Assembly: GCA_028641055.1 (NCBI GenBank)
Contig: CM054061.1
Coordinates: 60,780,974 to 60,844,973 of the forward strand
Length of the DNA: 64,000 nucleotides
Source of the DNA: Alopecurus myosuroides
Taxonomy: Eukaryota; Streptophyta; Magnoliopsida; Poales; Poaceae
Direction: 5' to 3'
Shown piece by piece: positions 1 to 10,739 of this stretch. Each line of letters begins with the position of its first letter. Within the stretch, counting starts at the first letter, position 1. The notes beneath the pieces are model-generated. The model was not told where the DNA came from. It did no database searches and saw only the letters and a list, made by a program, of their open reading frames with translations. The position numbers and the translations under genes were made by a program.

Positions 1-789
1 TGATAGTGGGTTCATGCCTCAAGTAATCTGGGAAAGTGACGGTAACTTCTAAGATTGTGGATGTGTTGTTGCCACTAGGGATAAAACAACAATGCTTTGT
101 CTAAGGATAATTTTATTGTTTACATTATGCACTTTGCTTAATGCAATAATATGTTGCCTGCAACTTAATACCCAAAGTTTGCTCGGATGACGTCCTGAGG
201 GTTGATTATTAGTCATAGATGCAGTTGGATTATGGTCTATGTATCAGGTTGTAATGCCCAGGTGAATCTCATAGTAATCATCATATCATGCATATGCACT
301 ACGGTGCAATCTCTATTTTTTTCAGTTGCCCAGCTGTAATTTGTTTACCTAGCATGTTATTTATCTGTTTTGGGGAGACAGCACTAGTGAAATGTGGACT
401 CCGGTCCATTCTTTTACACTGATAATACAACCTACTGCAAGCACTGTTCTCTTTTGCTGCAAACACTGTTCTCTTTTCATTTACTGCAAACAAACATCAT
501 TTTCCACACTATATGTCTAATCCTTTGTGTTCAGGAAAACCGGTGAGACTGACAACCTCACTGTTTTGTTGGGGCAAAGTATCTTGGTTGTGTTGTGTGT
601 AGATTCCATGTTGCTGCTGAGCCTGGTAGTGTGCCCTGCCAAAATAAGCTGTCAAAAATCTTCAGAAGTGATTTGTTTCTCCTACTGGTCCGATTAAACC
701 TTGGTTTCTTTCTGAGGGAAAACTTGATGATGTACTCGTCATACCTTTTTCTTGGGGTCTCCGAATGAACGTGTGTCTACACGCCATCA
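1..789 (+). repeat. 3' part of an LTR (element lies left of the window)
   Basis: The sequence matches, base for base over long stretches, the 3' two thirds of the LTRs at 11560-12362, 28080-28890, 29725-30509 and 39110-39862, including the shared text around ATGCACTACGGTGCA and CTACTGGTC. It ends in CCATCA, the same terminus as those LTRs. It is not followed by a tRNA-Asp primer site, so it is best read as a 3' LTR (or solo LTR) of an element whose body is outside the window. No coding function. Confidence 0.8.
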
Positions 790-1154
790 AGAGCACACAG
801 GAAGCCAGGAGGCGCACTCATCCGTGGAAGCGAAGGAGAGGCGGGTCATGCGATCCGCTCTCAAGGAAATAATCGGCCAAGAAAAGCGTGTTGAAGAAAA
901 CCCAGCTCGCCGTTGTGTGCTAGCCACCAACTGGACGGAAGAATCAACTCGCGTAAACACGAAAGGCAGATGCGTGTTTGGAACCCTAGTAGTAAACGCG
1001 GGATTAGCGTACGACATCCTGAATGACGATCGCTACACGGCGGAGGATAAGATGAATTATGGAAACGTGCGGCTACACCAGGCAATGATCCAATAGAAAA
1101 ATTGCGAAACACATTCTGGAAAGCTTTTTGAGGATTCCCAGCTCTGCATGACCC
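790..1154. other. Unexplained segment between two LTRs
   Basis: This 365-bp stretch follows the LTR end at 789 and precedes the LTR start at 1155. An open frame on the plus strand (752-1096) runs through it but starts inside the LTR, and I recognise no domain in it. The base composition is less AT-rich than the surrounding LTRs. It could be a gene fragment or low-copy host DNA that received both insertions. Function unknown. Confidence 0.4.
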
Positions 1155-2542
1155 TGATACGTCTCCAACGTATCTATAATTTCTGAAGTTCCATGTTGGT
1201 ATTATGCCAATTGCTACATGTTTTCTCCCTTCTTTATAGCATTTTTACACGTTTTTCGGGACTAACCTATTAACAAGATGCCAAGTGCCATTTCCATGTT
1301 TTCTGTTGTTTTTTATTTCAGAAAAGATGTTCTGGAAATATTCTCGGAATTGGACCCCACGAATTCTGAAGTTCCTATTTTCCCCGGAAGCATCCAGAAG
1401 TCCAAAGAGGAGTCGAAGACGGGCACTAGGGGTCCCTCGCCATAGCCTGGCGCGGACCCCCTTGGCCACTCCTGGGGGTGGTGAGGCCACCCTGGTGCCC
1501 CACCGACATCGCCTTTTCGCCTATTTAAGGCCTTCCTCCCGAAAACCCTAACCTAATCGGCGAAATTCCACGAAACCTTCCGCAGCCGACGTCATCGTCA
1601 ACCCAAGTTTTGGGGGACAGATCTCTATTCTAGCACCCTGTCGGGACGAGGAAGTGCCCCCGGAAGCCATCTCCATCGACTCCACCGCCATCTCCATCGC
1701 CGTTGCTGTCTCCTATGATGAGGAGGGAGTAGTTCTCCCCCGAGGCTGAGGGACTACCGGTAGCTATTGGTTCATCTCTCTCTCCCATGGTGTGATCTAT
1801 ATGTGATCATGAGCTTTGTAATCTAGTTGAATAAGTAGATGTTACTCTTCATCTATTGTGCTACTCAAGTGTTTTATTAATATGAACTTTGGAGTCACCT
1901 TGTCCCGCGGTGTAAAGGTGACAGTGTGCACATCATGTGTGTCTCCTCTATGAATTGTGGTGTTTGTCTAGTACCTTTTAGGGCACTCAAGTTGACAGTG
2001 TGGGGCTAACTAGACATGGGAATGCTTACTTTAAGGAATGCTTTTTGCAGCCCTACGCAATGATTAGTGTTCATTATCCAACCGGAGAGGGTTAAGAGTA
2101 GCATACTGAAGAGAATATATTTAGTTATTCAATTATGTGATCATTGTTGAGAGTGTCCACTAGTGAAAGTAGGATCCCTAGGCCTTGTTTCCATGCATTG
2201 AAACACCGTTTTCCGCCTGTTCTGCCACATGTTTGCTTGTTGCCATATTTATTTCAGATTGCTATTATTACTTATAACCATCCATATTACTCACATTTCA
2301 CTATATGTTCGCCGAACTAGTGCACCTATATACCTAACAAGTATATTGGGTGTGTTGGGGACACAAGAGACTTATTGTATCTTAATTGCAGGGTTGCTTC
2401 AGAGGGATATCGTTGACCTCTACCTCCCTGAGTTCGATAAACCTTTGGTGATCCACTTAAGGGAAACTTGTTGCTGTTCTACAAACCTCTACACTTGGAG
2501 GCCCAACACTGTCTACAAGAATAGAAGCGTGCGTAGACATCA
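1155..2542 (+). repeat. 5' LTR of element A
   Basis: Starts TGATACGTCTCC and ends GTAGACATCA, giving short inverted ends TGAT/ATCA. It is 1388 bp, followed after 10 bp by the primer site. It aligns along its length with the inverted LTR at 33740-35106 of element D. A TATA-like box CTATTTAAGG lies at 1521-1530 after a GC-rich stretch with hairpin potential. The transcribed leader after it begins with the ACCCTAA-type text shared by related LTRs. Confidence 0.85.
1521..1530 (+). promoter_or_regulatory. TATA-like box of the element A LTR
   Basis: CTATTTAAGG sits about 365 bp into the LTR, just after the GC-rich part. The same relative position holds CCTATTTAAG in the B LTRs (11093-11102 and about 27620). 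This is the likely U3/R boundary promoter. Confidence 0.55.
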
Positions 2543-2552
2543 AGCTCTTTTC

Positions 2553-2570
2553 TGGCGCCGTTGCCGGGGA
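2553..2570 (+). other. Primer binding site (tRNA-Asp) of element A
   Basis: TGGCGCCGTTGCCGGGGA is the exact complement of the 3' end of plant tRNA-Asp (known for Athila-type elements). It lies 10 bp after the LTR end at 2542, which confirms the LTR boundary and plus orientation. Confidence 0.9.
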
Positions 2571-2717
2571 GGTAAGGTAAAAGGTACTCACATCCTCGGG
2601 TGTGTGTGCTCGGATTTATTTCCTTTAGATTCTGCAATTTTATCTTTTTGTTTCTTTTTTTCACTAGTTAGGCTTATTTTTACTCGCTTCTTGTTTTTAT
2701 TTTTACTAGTAGTCTTA

Positions 2718-3961
2718 ATGGAAAATAACAAAAATATGATAGAACTTTATAATAATTATCTTGAATTAGGACATGATGCTTTTGAAGAGAAAATTAAAAA
2801 ACCTACAGAAGTTTGTTTGCATAATAGTGATAGAAATGTTATTAGCATTATTTCTTTGCACCCCATCATTCCTAATGCTAGGGAAAAGTCTAAGCTTGGG
2901 GAAGCTAGTTTTTACGATCTTTTTAGTTTTCCAGCTTTAGAGGAGAAAATTTGCTGTAGTGATACTTTATCTCCCATATGTGATAAACCTAATGATTCTT
3001 GTGATATTTTAAATCCTCCTACTGAAAGAATTCCTTTTAAAATACCCAAGAAAATCGTTGAACTTGTCATGGATAACCGTTATTTTGGAGATGGAACTGT
3101 CCATCCTAGTGAACATTTACACTTTATGCATAAATTATGCGAGTTGTTCAAGTGTGCAGGTATCTCAACATACCAAGTTAAGAGGAGGCTATTCCCTTTG
3201 TCACTTAAGGACAATGCAAGGGAGTGGTATAAACTACTAGATGATCCTCATCATTTGGAGTGGAAGGAACTTGAATCTCTCTTCTACTCTAAATTGTATC
3301 CTTCTCATGAACTATATTTAGATAGGAATTACATTTATAATTTTTGGCCTCATGATGGAGAAAGCATTGACCAAGCTTGGGTAAGACTGAAAACATTAAT
3401 ACTCAAATGTCCTAACCATGAGCTTCCTGAGGAAATAATTGTTACTAATTTTTATGCAAGGCTTTCAGGACATTGGAAGGATTATCTAGATGCTTGTTCA
3501 GAGGGTTCTTTTGTAGTAAGAAGGTTGAAGCTAAGTGGGATCTTCTTGAGAGAATTCAAATCAATAGTGAAGATTGGAATAACAACAAAGGTAAAGAATC
3601 ATGTATAAACTATGAGTATGATTGCATTAAGACTTTTGCTGAAACTGCTGATTTTCATGACCTTAATGCTAAATATGGTCTTGATCCTCAAATAGCTGTC
3701 GGTTGGTATAGATCATTTGCTTCTTATATTAATCTTCCTAAAAATGGGGACATATATCATGAACCTTTTAAAGAAACTTGCATGAAAAATGAAGTTGTTA
3801 TTGATGATTGCAATAAACATTTCAAACTTCTGAAAGTACTATTTCTTATAAGCATGTTAATTTCTGTGGAGCACTTAGACCTTGTGAAAAGAATCAAATC
3901 GAAGAAGAGTATTGTATCCATCATAGGAATGAAAAAACTAGAATGTGGGATAGGGCTCTAA
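2718..3961 (+). pseudogene. Gag-like protein of element A (frameshifted)
   Basis: Reading starts at the ATG at 2718 (protein begins MENNKNMIELYNNYLELGHD). An upstream frame is open from 2229 but lies in the LTR. The middle (about 3050-3520) is a clear retrotransposon Gag domain: GDGTVHPSEHLHF, then AREWYKLL, SLFYSKLYPSHEL and FYARLSGHWKDYLDACSEGSF. The frame changes near 3500-3530 and continues with KKVEAKWDLLERIQ and GLDPQIAVGWYRSF until 3961, after which further frame changes lead towards the acidic region at 4247. Known role of the family: the nucleocapsid-forming structural protein. No zinc knuckle is visible. The protein cannot be made intact as it stands. Confidence 0.75.
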
Positions 3962-4246
3962 ATGATCTTGGTGAAAAAGTTTGTGCCCTCTATCCTTTCG
4001 AATCCTATGAGTACTGCAAGTTTGTATTGTGATGACATGATCACCCCTAATGAGCATGATGAACTTACATTATTTTTGGGGTGTGAAGAGTAATTAAGAA
4101 AAACTTCTTTGATTGATATGAGTGCTTTTTATATGAATAGTGTCTTGCATGAATGCCATCTTTATTGTGTTGAAAATTGCCATGCAAATATTTACATACA
4201 TAATATTCTAAAATAGGACACTTTACCAAAATATGACAGGACTAAT

Positions 4247-5262
4247 ATGAGTTTTGTTTCTAACAGTAAACCAGGGTATGTGGAGAAGCTTCCTTTTAAG
4301 CCTCTCCCTCCTAAAGAGGGGAAGAAGAAGAAGAAAAATAGGAGTAAAAGGAGAGAGGTAACGGTATCTCTCCCTAAGCATGTTGCTCATATTACAACTT
4401 TTGCTGATGAGTCTGAACTCGATGATTTTCCTATGCCTGTTATTTATGAAAGTGACCATGATTGGGAGAAACACACTACTTTTGATATTGAAAATCTGTT
4501 TGGTACCAATTCTGAAAACGATGATATTAATAATTGTTGTACTATTAGTACTATCCATGCTCCTTCCAATGATAATATAGAAAGCTCTAAACTTGTGGAT
4601 GATGTGTTTGAAAATCCGTTTGCTATTAATGATTATATGCCCGATACATCTCCTCCTAGTAAAAATGATGATATGTTTACAAATGAACCCCTTTTGGAAG
4701 AAAACTATTTTATTGCTTGTGATAATACTATGCCTCCAATTTATGATGATTGCAATCATGAATATGACATTTTATTCCACCTACACTTGAGGAGAAATTT
4801 AATTATGATTTCAATATGCCTCCATTCTTTGATAATTATTATAAAGAAAGTTATAAAATAGGCTATAATTTCAATCATCCTCATGAAACTTGCCATAAAT
4901 ATGGTGGTATTACACAAAACCATCTCTTTAATATGCAACTTGTCTATCATGTTCGAGTTCTTTATGATAATACTACTCCCGTTGTTATTAATAAGAATGA
5001 CTATGCTTATGTGGAGAGTATTCATTCTTTTATGCATGTGGCTCGTGATAAGAATGTTTTATGTGATAGATATAATGTTAATTTTACTCATGAAGCTACT
5101 AAAGGTTATTATGAGAGAGGGAAACATGGTTTTATGCATCTCAACAATATTAAGATTCCCCTCTTTATGTTGAAAATTTTGAAGTTGCACTTATTTTGTC
5201 TTCCTATGCTAGTCACTTTGTACTTTGTTGACTTGTTTTTCTACAAGATTCTTTTTTCATAG
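4247..5262 (+). pseudogene. Acidic C-terminal region of the element A reading frame
   Basis: Two overlapping open frames (4247-4861 and 4816-5262) join at a frame change near 4780-4820. The first part has a lysine-rich block (PKEGKKKKKNRSKRRE) followed by a very acidic, Asn-rich stretch with ESDHDWEKHTTFDIENLFG. The second has PHETCHKYGGITQNHLFN and a hydrophobic C-terminus. There is no protease, RT or integrase motif. The amino acids immediately upstream (4093-4246) also read as protein, so this was probably the C-terminal half of one long ORF starting at 2718. The D element carries a shortened relative. Function unknown; I know similar predicted proteins only as retroelement ORFs in pooid grasses. 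Confidence 0.5.
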
Positions 5263-7002
5263 GAAGTAGGTTAGACTTAAATGTGTTTTATATTTTCTTC
5301 TTGATGTTCTCTTATTGTGCTTCAACTCTTATTCCTATGTGAGCATCTTTTAAAAATCATTGTGCCTAGCTAAAAGGCATTAAAAGTAAAGCGCTTCCGG
5401 GATTGTTTCTCCGTTTTCAACCCGTTTTCCGTCGTTTATATTTGTTTTCTTTGCACCTGGGAGTTGTCTATTTCCTTAGTAACCCCACTGTATCTTTTCT
5501 TTTGTGTCTTTATTGAGCCAAGTAAAGCCTCTAGTGGAAAGTTGAGACTATATTTCGGATTTCTACGCAAGAAACAGATTTCTGCTATCCGTTTAAAATC
5601 ACAGAAAATTTAAAATGACCTGTGTTTTTTTATGCATAATCTGGGCTATATACGCAACTTTTCTTAGTTGAACACTTTTTAATTTGAGCAACAGAATATT
5701 TTCGAAAAAATCATCTTTACCTGCTGTCCTGTTTTGACAGATTTCTGCCAATAATTGTATTTGCATCTTAATCTCTTTCTTTTCGTGTTCTTTTGAGAAA
5801 AAAGAGTTTTACAAGAAGTTGTTACAGTAGCTAATGTTTTTATGAGTGTTAGGCCTATGTTGAAACTAAACCATGTGAATTTATTATTTCGATTGCACTA
5901 ACGTTGCTAATGAAGATCGTGAGAAGTTTGGTGTGAAGGAAGTTTTCAAGGGTCAAGAGAAGAGGATGATATGACGTGATCAAGAAGAGTGAAGAGCCTA
6001 AGCTTGGGGATGCCCCAGAGGTACATACCAGCAAATTCCAATAATACTCAAGCATCTAAGCTTGGGGATGCCCAAGGCATCCCCTTCTTCATCGACAAAT
6101 TATCAGGTCACTTCTAATGAAACTATATTTTTATTCGGTCACATCTTATTTGCTTTACTTGGAGCGTCTTTTATTTTTGCGTTCAGTTTTTTTAATTTTT
6201 GCAATAAGCTTGGTTGGACCCCAGCATTCTTTTATTGGATAGTGACACGCTCCGCTTTTTCATGGGAATACTTTGTATTCTTAATCTTTGTCTGGCTGCT
6301 GCATTTATTTAGCTCTTGTTTTGCATGAATCTCTTCTAAGAGCTGTTAGTTTTAGTAGTGTTATGTGAGTACTCTCATGTTTTCCTGCTGTAGCATTTGA
6401 AGAGTATTTTTGTTAAAACATATCTTGTATGATGCTTCTTGGGAGAAGAAACTGCTGCTTGAAGTAGAATTTTTAATGGTGCAAGTAGAAGCTTGTATAG
6501 ACTGTGGCTAGAACTTTTTCATATCATGCTAGATATTATTTTAGTTTTAAAGCCTTGTGGTTATTGAGTAGCATGATTAGCCTCAAATAGCTAAGAGTGT
6601 TTAATGTTCCATTGAAAGATTCATGAGTTGTTCTTGTCATAGTAAAGCATAAATTTATGGTATTCTCTTTCGAATGTTTTATTTGGTTGACTTGGCGCAT
6701 GCTCACACCATGTTTATAACTATGAACCAGTCACTAATAGCCTCTATGACCATTTAGTTTTTGAACTTGTGATACTGCTTATGCTTTCATTAATGATGTT
6801 TATGTCGCTATGCATGATTATGGCTCTTATGCTCTCTTGATTTGTCACTTCCAGTCTTCTGCTAGCCTCCACCTGTACTGAGTATGAGCTCTACTCGTCC
6901 ATACAACTCCCTAAAACCAAAGTTTTCCCATTGTGTCCACCATACCTAACTACATGTGGTATTTAACTGCCACTCCAAGTAAATTGCTCATGTGTTACCT
7001 TT
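5263..7002 (+). other. 3' non-coding region of element A
   Basis: Contains two copies of AAGCTTGGGGATGCCC (6000 and 6058), the second forming a hairpin with 9-bp arms at 6064-6084, and the start of the block conserved in B, C, E and F (6868-7002). The small open frames here (for example 6062-6328) have no recognisable domain. The homologous regions are 14437-16666 (B), 35561-38256 (C), and, inverted, 18147-19855 (E) and 31088-31990 (D). Confidence 0.7.
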
Positions 7003-7560
7003 ACATAAACAGTCGAAGATAGCCAAAGGTATATCGCAAGCCTAACCACCATCCGCCAAAACCACATAGGGAGGTTAACGTCGCCTTTGGCAAAGGCAGA
7101 CAATCCAATGGCTGTCAGTGGAAAGGCAAGGCCAATGAACCATACTTCAATGAGGACATCAACAAGATGGATTTGTATAAGATGAGATTGGAGCAATGTC
7201 TCCACCACTCGAAATTCGGGATGCCTAGCCACAAAAACCAGCAATGTCGCCTTATTAGCGTATTGAGGCGAGAGTATGATAGCGGGTACAAAGGGAAGAA
7301 CTTCAAGAGGAAGTATAACAAAAAAAACCTAAGCCCACAGACGGACAGGCAGACAGTGCCGTCGATATGGATGGCCAAATCCAGGAACAATATATGAAAG
7401 GCGAGTTAAAGTTGCCTAGGGTGACTGACAGTGTGAATCACACGTTCTTGGCAACGCCATCCGCCAGTAAGGTGAAAGATGCATAGAGGGAAATCAATGT
7501 CGTTCTGCTAGCAAGCCCAAATTCCTCAAGTATGTTGAAACCCCCATATCCTGGGACCAC

Positions 7561-8070
7561 ATGGATCACCCACCATACATCTCGGATGTTGGATCCCATG
7601 CTTTGGTGGTAAGCCCAATCATGGAAAACACCAGGTTCCACAAGGTCTTAATGGATGGCGGTGCCGGCATAAACCTCTTGTACTTAAGTACATCCGAGAA
7701 GCTCCACTTATCGTGGAAGCAGCTAAACCACAACAATGTGAAGTTCCACGGCATAGTTCCGGGAAGACAAGCCACATCCCTGGGAGAAATCTCCCTAGAC
7801 GTCACCTTTGGTGAAGCAAAACACTTTCAAACGGAAAGAATATTCTTTGAGGTTGTTCCATTCCAAAGCGTGTACCACGCCATACTTCGGTGTCCGGCGT
7901 TCGCCAAATTCATGGCGCGCTCATGTTATGTCTACAACAAGCTGAAGATGCCAGGGCCCAAAGGCAGCGTCATCACTGTTTGTGGAGATTTCAAGCTGGC
8001 AAAGGAGTGCGAGTTGGCGAATGCCAAATGCGCAGAGACCGACATTGCCAAAGAATTTAGAATTGTGTGA
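7561..8070 (+). pseudogene. Retropepsin-type protease of the Tat-like fragment
   Basis: The protein has KVLMDGGAGINLLYLSTSEKL at about residues 29-49, matching the active-site region that in Tat-clade elements usually reads DGGS or DGGA followed by G-[IL]-N. It continues with the FHGIVPGRQATSLGEISL and AILRCPAFAKFMA segments typical of these proteases. Known role: cleaves Gag-Pol. The 170-residue frame stops before the RT, and the region between 8071 and 8290 has stops, so the polyprotein is broken. The active-site Asp is retained. Confidence 0.75.
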
Positions 8071-8293
8071 GCTAGATAAAGAGATGAAGCACGGAGAAGT
8101 CCTAGCCGGCAAATAAGGGACGCTGAAGATGAAGGAATCCTTCAATGCCAAGAACACCAAGAAGGCTAGGCTGAGCCCCAATTACCCAGCTAAGGAAGTC
8201 ACCATTGGGGCCAACCTGGACCCTAAATAGGAAAGCGATCTCATGCAGTTCCTCCGTTAGAACGGGGATATATTTTCCTAGCATCCGCAAGAT

Positions 8294-9338
8294 ATGCCAG
8301 GCGTGCCCCAAGAACCTGCCGAGCACCCCTTAAAGGTGAAAGAAGGATCGAAACCTATGAAGAAAGGACTCCGCCTTTTCGATCCGCCAAGACGTAGAGC
8401 CATTGATAAAGAGATTCTCCGGCTTCTAGCAGGCAACTTCATCCGGGAAGGTCATTCACACAGATTGGTCCGCCAATCCGGTGTTAATCCCGAAGAAAAA
8501 CATAGTATAATTACGAATGTGTATAGATTATACAGGGTTAAACAAACGGTGTCCCAAAGATCCTTTCTCTTTGCCACGAATTGATCAAATAAGAGATGGA
8601 ACAACTGGGTCCGAGCTTTTATGCTTTTTGGACGCTTATTCTAGTTACCACCAAATCCGGATGCGAGAGTCAGACCAAATTAAAACGTCTTTCGTAATGC
8701 CGTATGGTACATACTGTTACATCACCATGCCATTCGGGTTTAAGAATGCCGGTTCCACGTACCAGCGTTGTATGCAAACATTCCTACACAAGCAAATTGG
8801 CTGGAATATCCATGCATATGTAAATGAAATTGCAGTAATAACGAAGGAAAAAAGCAACGCTCCTTGACGATTTGCGCAAAACTTTCGAAAGCTTACGCAA
8901 GTACAAAATGAAACTAATCCACTTAAGTGCATGTTTGGAGTTCCTTCGGGACAACTTCTAGGTTTCATCATCTCGCACAGAGGCATTAAAGTAAACACGG
9001 AAAAGATAAAAGCCATACTGAACATCAAAAGGCCAACTTTCCTAAAAGATGTTCAAGGATTAACAGGCTCAGCTGCCGCCGTTAGCCGTTTTATAAACAG
9101 GCTGGGCGACAAAGCGCTTCCGGTGTACAAAGTGCTCAAAAAATTCGACAAATTTGTCTGGATGGAAGAAGGAGACGCTACTTTAGGGAAGCTCAAGAAA
9201 ACCCTGATGGAGGCACATGTGTTGGCATCCCCACAGAAAGGTGAACCCATGTTGCTGTATTTGCCAGCAACAAACAGGATGACAAGCGCGGTCGTAGTGG
9301 TGGAACATAAAAAATACGGAAATGAATTCTGGGACTAG
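8294..9338 (+). pseudogene. Reverse transcriptase of the Tat-like fragment, catalytic Asp lost
   Basis: Three frames (8294-8584, 8517-8867, 8931-9338) together cover an RT. Visible motifs are FDPPRRRAIDKEI, CIDYTGLNKRCPKDPFSLPRID, LLCFLDAYSSYHQIRM, MPFGFKNAGSTYQR and GFIISHRGIKVNTEKI. The catalytic motif, expected as Y-V-D-D, reads YVNEI at about 8818-8832, so both aspartates are replaced. Two frame changes (near 8550 and 8870-8930) also interrupt it. Known role: copying element RNA to DNA. This copy cannot be active. Confidence 0.8.
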
Positions 9339-9468
9339 CATCCGGTATACTTCATAAGCGTAGCTTTTTGAATAAAAACAGAGATACCCGCACTACCAGA
9401 ATCTGGCATACGGCGTATTCTTTGCATCAAGAAAGCTCCGCCATTATTTCCAAGGACATTCCATAATA

Positions 9469-10343
9469 GTGGTATGTAAAGCACCACTAGGGGACATAGT
9501 CAATAATGTGGACGCTACGGGTCGAGTTGCCAAATGGGGCATCGAACTAGCCACGTTCGACATTAAGTATCAACCCCGGACAGTGATCAAATCCCAATTT
9601 TTGGCGGATTTTGTCGCAGATTGGATGGAAGAGATGGATAAAACAGCCATACCAGAACCTCCATGTTGGTTCATGCACTTTGATGGATCCAAGATGAAAG
9701 AGGGCCCGTGGGCTGGAATAGTCCTAAAATCTCCAACAGGAGACACGATGAGCTACGTGCTACAAATACATTTCAATGCATCCAATAACGTGGCAGAATA
9801 TGAAGCCTTGCTCCATGGTCTGCACATAGCAAAATATATTGGCATCCAGAGAATATTGTGCTATGGGGATTCAGCCCTAGTACAACACCAGTTGGTCCAG
9901 ACATGGGATGCCAAAAGCCCCATAATGGCGGAGTACAAAAGAATGGTGGACGAATTCGCCATCTGCGATTCAAGGTTGAACACATCAAGCGCAAGCAAAA
10001 TTGGGTAACTGATTCGCTCGCAAGGATGGGATCTGGAAAAAAGGATCTACCATCTGATATCTTTCTCGAGCACCTCAAGACGCCATCCATCAAAGGCGGA
10101 TGTGTGGATTACCCACTAATCTCTGTGTTGGTGTCTGCCCTTATCGTAACCCCGGACTGGACAAAGCTATATATGGATTTCTTAGTAGATCAGAAAATAT
10201 CAGAGGGAAGCACCGAGGTAGAGAAAAGGCAACTCATTCGTCGTTGCAAAGGATACTGCATAATAGAAGGAAAGTTGTACAAGCGGAGTACATTCGGTAT
10301 TTTCATGAGAATGCATAGACCGGATGAAGAAGGCAGATCCTGA
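9469..10343 (+). pseudogene. Plant-type RNase H and linker of the Tat-like fragment
   Basis: CWFMHFDGSKMKEGPWAGIVL and NNVAEYEALLHGLHIAKYIG are hallmark segments of the second RNase H of Tat/Ogre elements: the D of FDGS, the E of AEYEALL and the D of YGDSALV are all present. The frame changes near 9945; the continuation (9858-10343 frame) reads HIKRKQNWVTDSLARM, the last RNase H helix, then a linker rich in charged residues. The catalytic residues remain but the frame is broken. Confidence 0.75.
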
Positions 10344-10344
10344 C

Positions 10345-10567
10345 GGAAATGCACAGAGGAGATTGTGGCCACCATGCTCATTCCAAAAGGCTTGTCCCTA
10401 AAACCTTTTGTCAAGGATTCTTCTGGCTCACTGCAAAGGAGAATGCCGAGGAAGTACTAAAGCGATCTCTGGGATGCCAGCTTTACGCCAAGCAGATAAT
10501 TTTTTGGTACAAGCACTAAAACCCATACCAATCACCTAGGCATTTGCGGTATGGGGGCTGGATGTGA
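10345..10567 (+). pseudogene. Truncated integrase start of the Tat-like fragment
   Basis: Stops interrupt a region reading roughly EMHRGDCGHHAHSKR, then FFWLTAKENAEEVL and GCQLYAKQ, the H-H-C-C zinc-binding N-terminus of Tat integrases. It ends with AFAVWGLDV, the approach to the first catalytic Asp. The sequence changes at about 10567, so the catalytic core is absent. Confidence 0.6.
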
Positions 10568-10739
10568 CACTAGTAGGAAAAATATTATAGGGGAAAATCA
10601 ATTAGCAGCGTGTATCAACTATTTATGCTTTCTATAATAGGTGAAAGCGTGCGCATATGGTTGCATGCTTCTAGTACTACATACTAGAATCGTATAGCTA
10701 AGGACACACGCTACTAGAAAGCCTGCTCCGTCTGGCCCG
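10568..10739. repeat. Possible CACTA transposon terminal fragment
   Basis: CACTAGTAGGAAAAATATTA begins this segment and resembles the CACTA...-type ends of grass En/Spm transposons. The 172 bp contain short inverted motifs (TTCTAGTACTACATACTAGA) like the subterminal repeats of such elements. No matching right end was found before element C begins at 10740, so this is at best a truncated end. Confidence 0.35.

Larger units (their letters stand above)
1155..7002 (+). mobile_element. Element A: 3'-truncated non-autonomous Gypsy-like LTR retrotransposon
   Basis: A 5' LTR (1155-2542), a tRNA-Asp primer site (2553-2570), a long broken gag-type reading region (2718-5262) and a long 3' non-coding region follow in the usual order. 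No protease, RT or integrase is visible. The 3' non-coding part stops abruptly at about 7002, inside a block conserved in B, C, E and F, where the sequence changes to a Tat-like Gypsy fragment. The 3' LTR is therefore missing. The same family recurs as element D on the other strand at 31088-35106. Confidence 0.85.
7003..10567 (+). mobile_element. LTR-less internal fragment of a Tat/Retand-type Gypsy element
   Basis: In order on the plus strand: a degenerate gag end (7140-7400), retropepsin (7561-8070), reverse transcriptase (about 8290-9340), RNase H with the EYEALL signature typical of the extra plant-type RNase H of Tat elements (9469-10080), and the zinc-binding start of an integrase (10345-10510). 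No LTR, primer site or polypurine tract is found at either side. The left edge abuts truncated element A and the right edge meets a CACTA-like end. Every domain carries frameshifts or stops, so this is an old fragment. Confidence 0.8.

Noticed and set aside
752..1096. 114-codon plus-strand open frame
   Set aside because: It starts inside the LTR that ends at 789, and no domain or gene structure is visible; kept only as an unexplained segment.
2553..2570. tRNA-Asp-like sequence as a possible tRNA gene
   Set aside because: Only the 18-nt primer complement is present; there is no cloverleaf, so it is a primer binding site.
4756..5037. Ile-rich frames on the minus strand opposite element A
   Set aside because: Antisense shadows of an Asn/Asp-rich coding region; the same shadows appear opposite the D copy.
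7115..7390. Leu/Phe-rich minus-strand frame
   Set aside because: Shadow of the degenerate Tat gag end, which reads as protein on the plus strand.
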